Source: Nisaea sediminum
GTDB taxonomy: Bacteria > Pseudomonadota > Alphaproteobacteria > Thalassobaculales > Thalassobaculaceae
DNA length: 64,000 nucleotides
Direction: 5' to 3'
NCBI RefSeq assembly: GCF_014904705.1
Contig: NZ_JACZCQ010000010.1
Location: forward strand, 1 to 64,000
This document shows positions 61,992 to 64,000 of the stretch, piece by piece. The notes beneath the pieces were generated by a model. The model saw only the letters and a program-made list of their open reading frames with translations, had not been told where the DNA came from and did not search any database. Both the position numbers and the translations under genes were made by a program. Position 1 is the first letter of the stretch, and every line of letters begins with the position of its first letter.

Positions 61992-63248
61992 ATGACCGAA
62001 AAGACACCCACTTCACGCAGAAATTTCCTCAAGGGCAGCCTCGCCGCCGGCGGTGCGCTGGCCGCGGCCCCGGCCCTGGCCGCGGGCGATCCCCTTATCA
62101 CCGAGGTGCAGCCTTGGGCGAACCAGCTCGGCGCAGGCGTCGACGTCGCTCCCTACGGCATGCCGTCGAAATACGAGGCGCATGTCCGTCGCCGCGACGT
62201 GCCGTGGCTGACCGCCGATCCGGTCAGCTCCGTCAACTTCACGCCGCTGCATGAACTGGACGGCGTCATCACGCCGAACGGGCTCTGCTTCGAGAGGCAT
62301 CACGGCGGCACGGCCGATATCGATCCGGCGAAATACCGCCTGATGATCAACGGTCTCGTCGAGAAGGAAATGGTCTTCACCCTGCAGGATCTGAAGCGCT
62401 TTCCGCGGGAGAACCGGGCCTACTTCCTCGAATGCGCGGCCAACAGCGGCATGGAGTGGCGCGGTGCGCAGCTTAACGGCTGCCAGTTCACTCATGGCAT
62501 GATCCACAACGTGATCTATACCGGCGTCTCGCTGAAGACGATCCTCGAGCAGGCCGGCGTCAAGACCAACGGCAAGTGGATCCTCCCGGAAGGCGCCGAT
62601 GCCTCCGCGATGACTCGCTCGATCCCGATCGAGAAGGCGCTCGACGATTGCCTCGTCGCCTTCGCCATGAACGGCGAGGCGTTGCGGCCGGAGCAGGGCT
62701 ATCCGGTCCGGCTCGTCGTTCCGGGCTGGGAAGGCAACATGTGGGTCAAGTGGCTGCGCCGGATCGAGGTCGGCGACATGCCCTGGCATCACCGCGAGGA
62801 AACCTCGAAATACACCGACCTGATGGAGAACGGTAAGGCGCGGCGCTTTACCTGGGAGATGGATGCCAAGTCCGTCATCACCAATCCGAGCCCGCAGGCA
62901 CCGATCACCCACGGCAAGGGCCAGACCATCATTACCGGTGTCGCCTGGTCCGGGCGCGGCACGATCAAGGAAGTCCACGTGACGACCGACGGCGGCCGCA
63001 ACTGGCGGCAGGCGCGGATCGACGGCCCCTCCTGGAACAAGTCGATGCACCGCTTCTATTACGAGTTCGACTGGGACGGCAGCCCGCTGCTGCTGCAGTC
63101 GCGCGCGGTCGACAGCACGGGCTACGTGCAGCCGACTAAGAACGAGTTGCGCGCGGTTCGCGGCGAGAATTCGATCTACCACAACAACGGCATCCAGACC
63201 TGGTACGTGAACGAGAAAGGGGAGGCGGAAAATGTCGAGATTTCTTAA
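61992..63248 (+). CDS. soxC: SoxC, molybdenum subunit of sulfane dehydrogenase
   Basis: A 418-aa protein with a Tat signal (SRRNFLKGSLAAGG) and the sulfite-oxidase molybdopterin fold. The Mo-ligand cysteine is in FLECAANSG, and the C-terminal dimerisation domain begins around THGKGQTIITGVAWSG. Together with SoxD it oxidises the sulfane sulfur on SoxY, so thiosulfate can be taken fully to sulfate without sulfur globules. It overlaps soxD by 17 bp. Confidence 0.96.
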   Translation: MTEKTPTSRRNFLKGSLAAGGALAAAPALAAGDPLITEVQPWANQLGAGVDVAPYGMPSKYEAHVRRRDVPWLTADPVSSVNFTPLHELDGVITPNGLCFERHHGGTADIDPAKYRLMINGLVEKEMVFTLQDLKRFPRENRAYFLECAANSGMEWRGAQLNGCQFTHGMIHNVIYTGVSLKTILEQAGVKTNGKWILPEGADASAMTRSIPIEKALDDCLVAFAMNGEALRPEQGYPVRLVVPGWEGNMWVKWLRRIEVGDMPWHHREETSKYTDLMENGKARRFTWEMDAKSVITNPSPQAPITHGKGQTIITGVAWSGRGTIKEVHVTTDGGRNWRQARIDGPSWNKSMHRFYYEFDWDGSPLLLQSRAVDSTGYVQPTKNELRAVRGENSIYHNNGIQTWYVNEKGEAENVEIS

Positions 63249-64000
63249 TCTGGCAGCGCTGGCCCTGGCCGTCGGTCTGGCGGCTCCGGCTTCGGCCGAG
63301 AACTATGACCTTGGACGCGCCGCGACCCCCGACGAGGTCGCGGCCTGGGACATCGATGTGCGCCCGGACGGGCTAGGCCTGCCGGAAGGCAAGGGCTCGG
63401 TGGCCGACGGCGAGGCGATCTACAGTGAACGCTGTGCGGTCTGCCACGGCGATTTCGGCGAGGCGGTCGGACGCTGGCCGGTCCTGGCCGGCGGGCAGGG
63501 CACGCTGATGAGTGCGCGCCCGGTCAAGACCATCGGCTCTTACTGGCCGTATCTTTCGACCGTCTGGGATTACGTCCACCGGGCGATGCCTTTCGGCGAT
63601 GCGCAGTCGCTCAGCAATGACGAGACCTACGCGATCACGGCCTATCTCCTGTATCTGAACGATCTGGTCGATGACGATTTCGAGCTCTCGAAGGCGAATT
63701 TCACCGAGGTTCGGCTGCCGAACGAGGAGGGTTTCTATCCGGACGACCGGACCGAGACCGCCGTCTGGAAGAACCGCACGCCTTGCATGGAGAACTGCAA
63801 GGAGGAGGTGAAGATCACCAAACGGGCGGCGGTCATCGATGTAACGCCGGACGAAGCCAACGGCGCGGCGGCCGACGCGATGGGTGAGGGTTCCGGAGCG
63901 GCGGCTCCGGCCGGCGAGCCGGCCAGTGAACCTGCGACGGAAGTCGCGGCGGTACCCGCCGTCGATCCCGCGCTGGTCGAAGCCGGCGAAAAGATCTTCA
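63232..64000 (+). CDS. soxD: SoxD, dihaem cytochrome c of sulfane dehydrogenase (cut by window end)
   Basis: 256 codons are present and the frame is still open at the window end. Signal peptide about 1-22 (SAENYDL), first haem motif C68-A-V-C71-H72 followed by GDFGEAVGRWPVL. A cysteine pair CMENCKEEV and an alanine/proline/glutamate-rich linker (about 205-245) come next, and a second cytochrome domain seems to begin at VEAGEKIF. The start at 63232 has GGAGG upstream and lies inside the end of soxC. Confidence 0.95.
   Translation, partial: MSRFLNLAALALAVGLAAPASAENYDLGRAATPDEVAAWDIDVRPDGLGLPEGKGSVADGEAIYSERCAVCHGDFGEAVGRWPVLAGGQGTLMSARPVKTIGSYWPYLSTVWDYVHRAMPFGDAQSLSNDETYAITAYLLYLNDLVDDDFELSKANFTEVRLPNEEGFYPDDRTETAVWKNRTPCMENCKEEVKITKRAAVIDVTPDEANGAAADAMGEGSGAAAPAGEPASEPATEVAAVPAVDPALVEAGEKIF

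Overview
The window looks like GC-rich chromosomal DNA of an alphaproteobacterium. The evidence is a 5S rRNA followed by tRNA-fMet at the end of an rRNA operon, a nasTS/nrt assimilation operon, a narK1-narK2 fusion like that of Paracoccus, and a SqrR/BigR-type regulator beside sox genes. A marine Rhodospirillales-type denitrifier would fit, but that is an inference from gene content only. Apart from a duplicated tRNA 3' end near the left edge, there is no sign of a prophage, IS element or CRISPR array.

Left part, 1-14390 (+): the 5S rRNA end and tRNA-fMet, then nasT-nasS, a long RNA leader, and nrtA-nrtB-dual ATPase-globin-nirB-nirD-nasA-cysG. This is a complete nitrate assimilation pathway: ABC uptake, nitrate to nitrite (NasA), nitrite to ammonium (NirBD), siroheme supply (CysG) and NO protection (globin). 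Sigma54-type promoters precede nasT and the nrtA leader. The leader carries a two-hairpin ANTAR target and an intrinsic terminator, so NasT/NasS probably controls the operon by antitermination.

14593-28000 (-): narK(1-2)-narG-narH-narJ-narI-ppiC-can-moeA-nnrS, a very tight respiratory nitrate reductase operon. It is divergent from a cysteine-free Crp/Fnr regulator (NarR-like), and two perfect FNR-type boxes lie in the shared promoter region.

29240-43660: an accessory nitrogen-compound cluster. A peptide-type ABC transporter operon continues into an isochorismatase-family hydrolase, an asparaginase-like protein lacking key substrate-binding residues, and an EamA exporter. It is flanked by two amidase genes, each preceded by a small AtzG-like (DUF4089-type) gene, then a second EamA transporter and a GntR regulator. 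Four copies of a 12-bp operator-like palindrome (ATTGGATACAAT and variants) sit in the promoters of these transcription units, which ties them into one regulon. The substrate is unknown, and this is my best candidate for an undescribed system.

43869-50391 (+): a complete N-type ATPase operon in the order atpDCQRBEFAG, with no delta gene, a long b subunit, a two-glutamate c subunit and an FNR-like box upstream. It is followed by a PHA synthase, rlmJ and a small membrane protein.

53903-64000: a thiosulfate oxidation locus. One arm (-) is soxS-GlcG/HbpS-like-ArsR(SqrR/BigR-like)-YeeE; the other (+) is soxV-soxW-soxXYZABCD, with soxD cut by the window end. Two ATTC-N8-GAAT palindromes, one in the soxS/soxV divergent promoter and one before soxX, are probable operators for the ArsR-type thiol sensor. 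Together the genes describe a bacterium that assimilates and respires nitrate, oxidises reduced sulfur and scavenges organic nitrogen under fluctuating oxygen.
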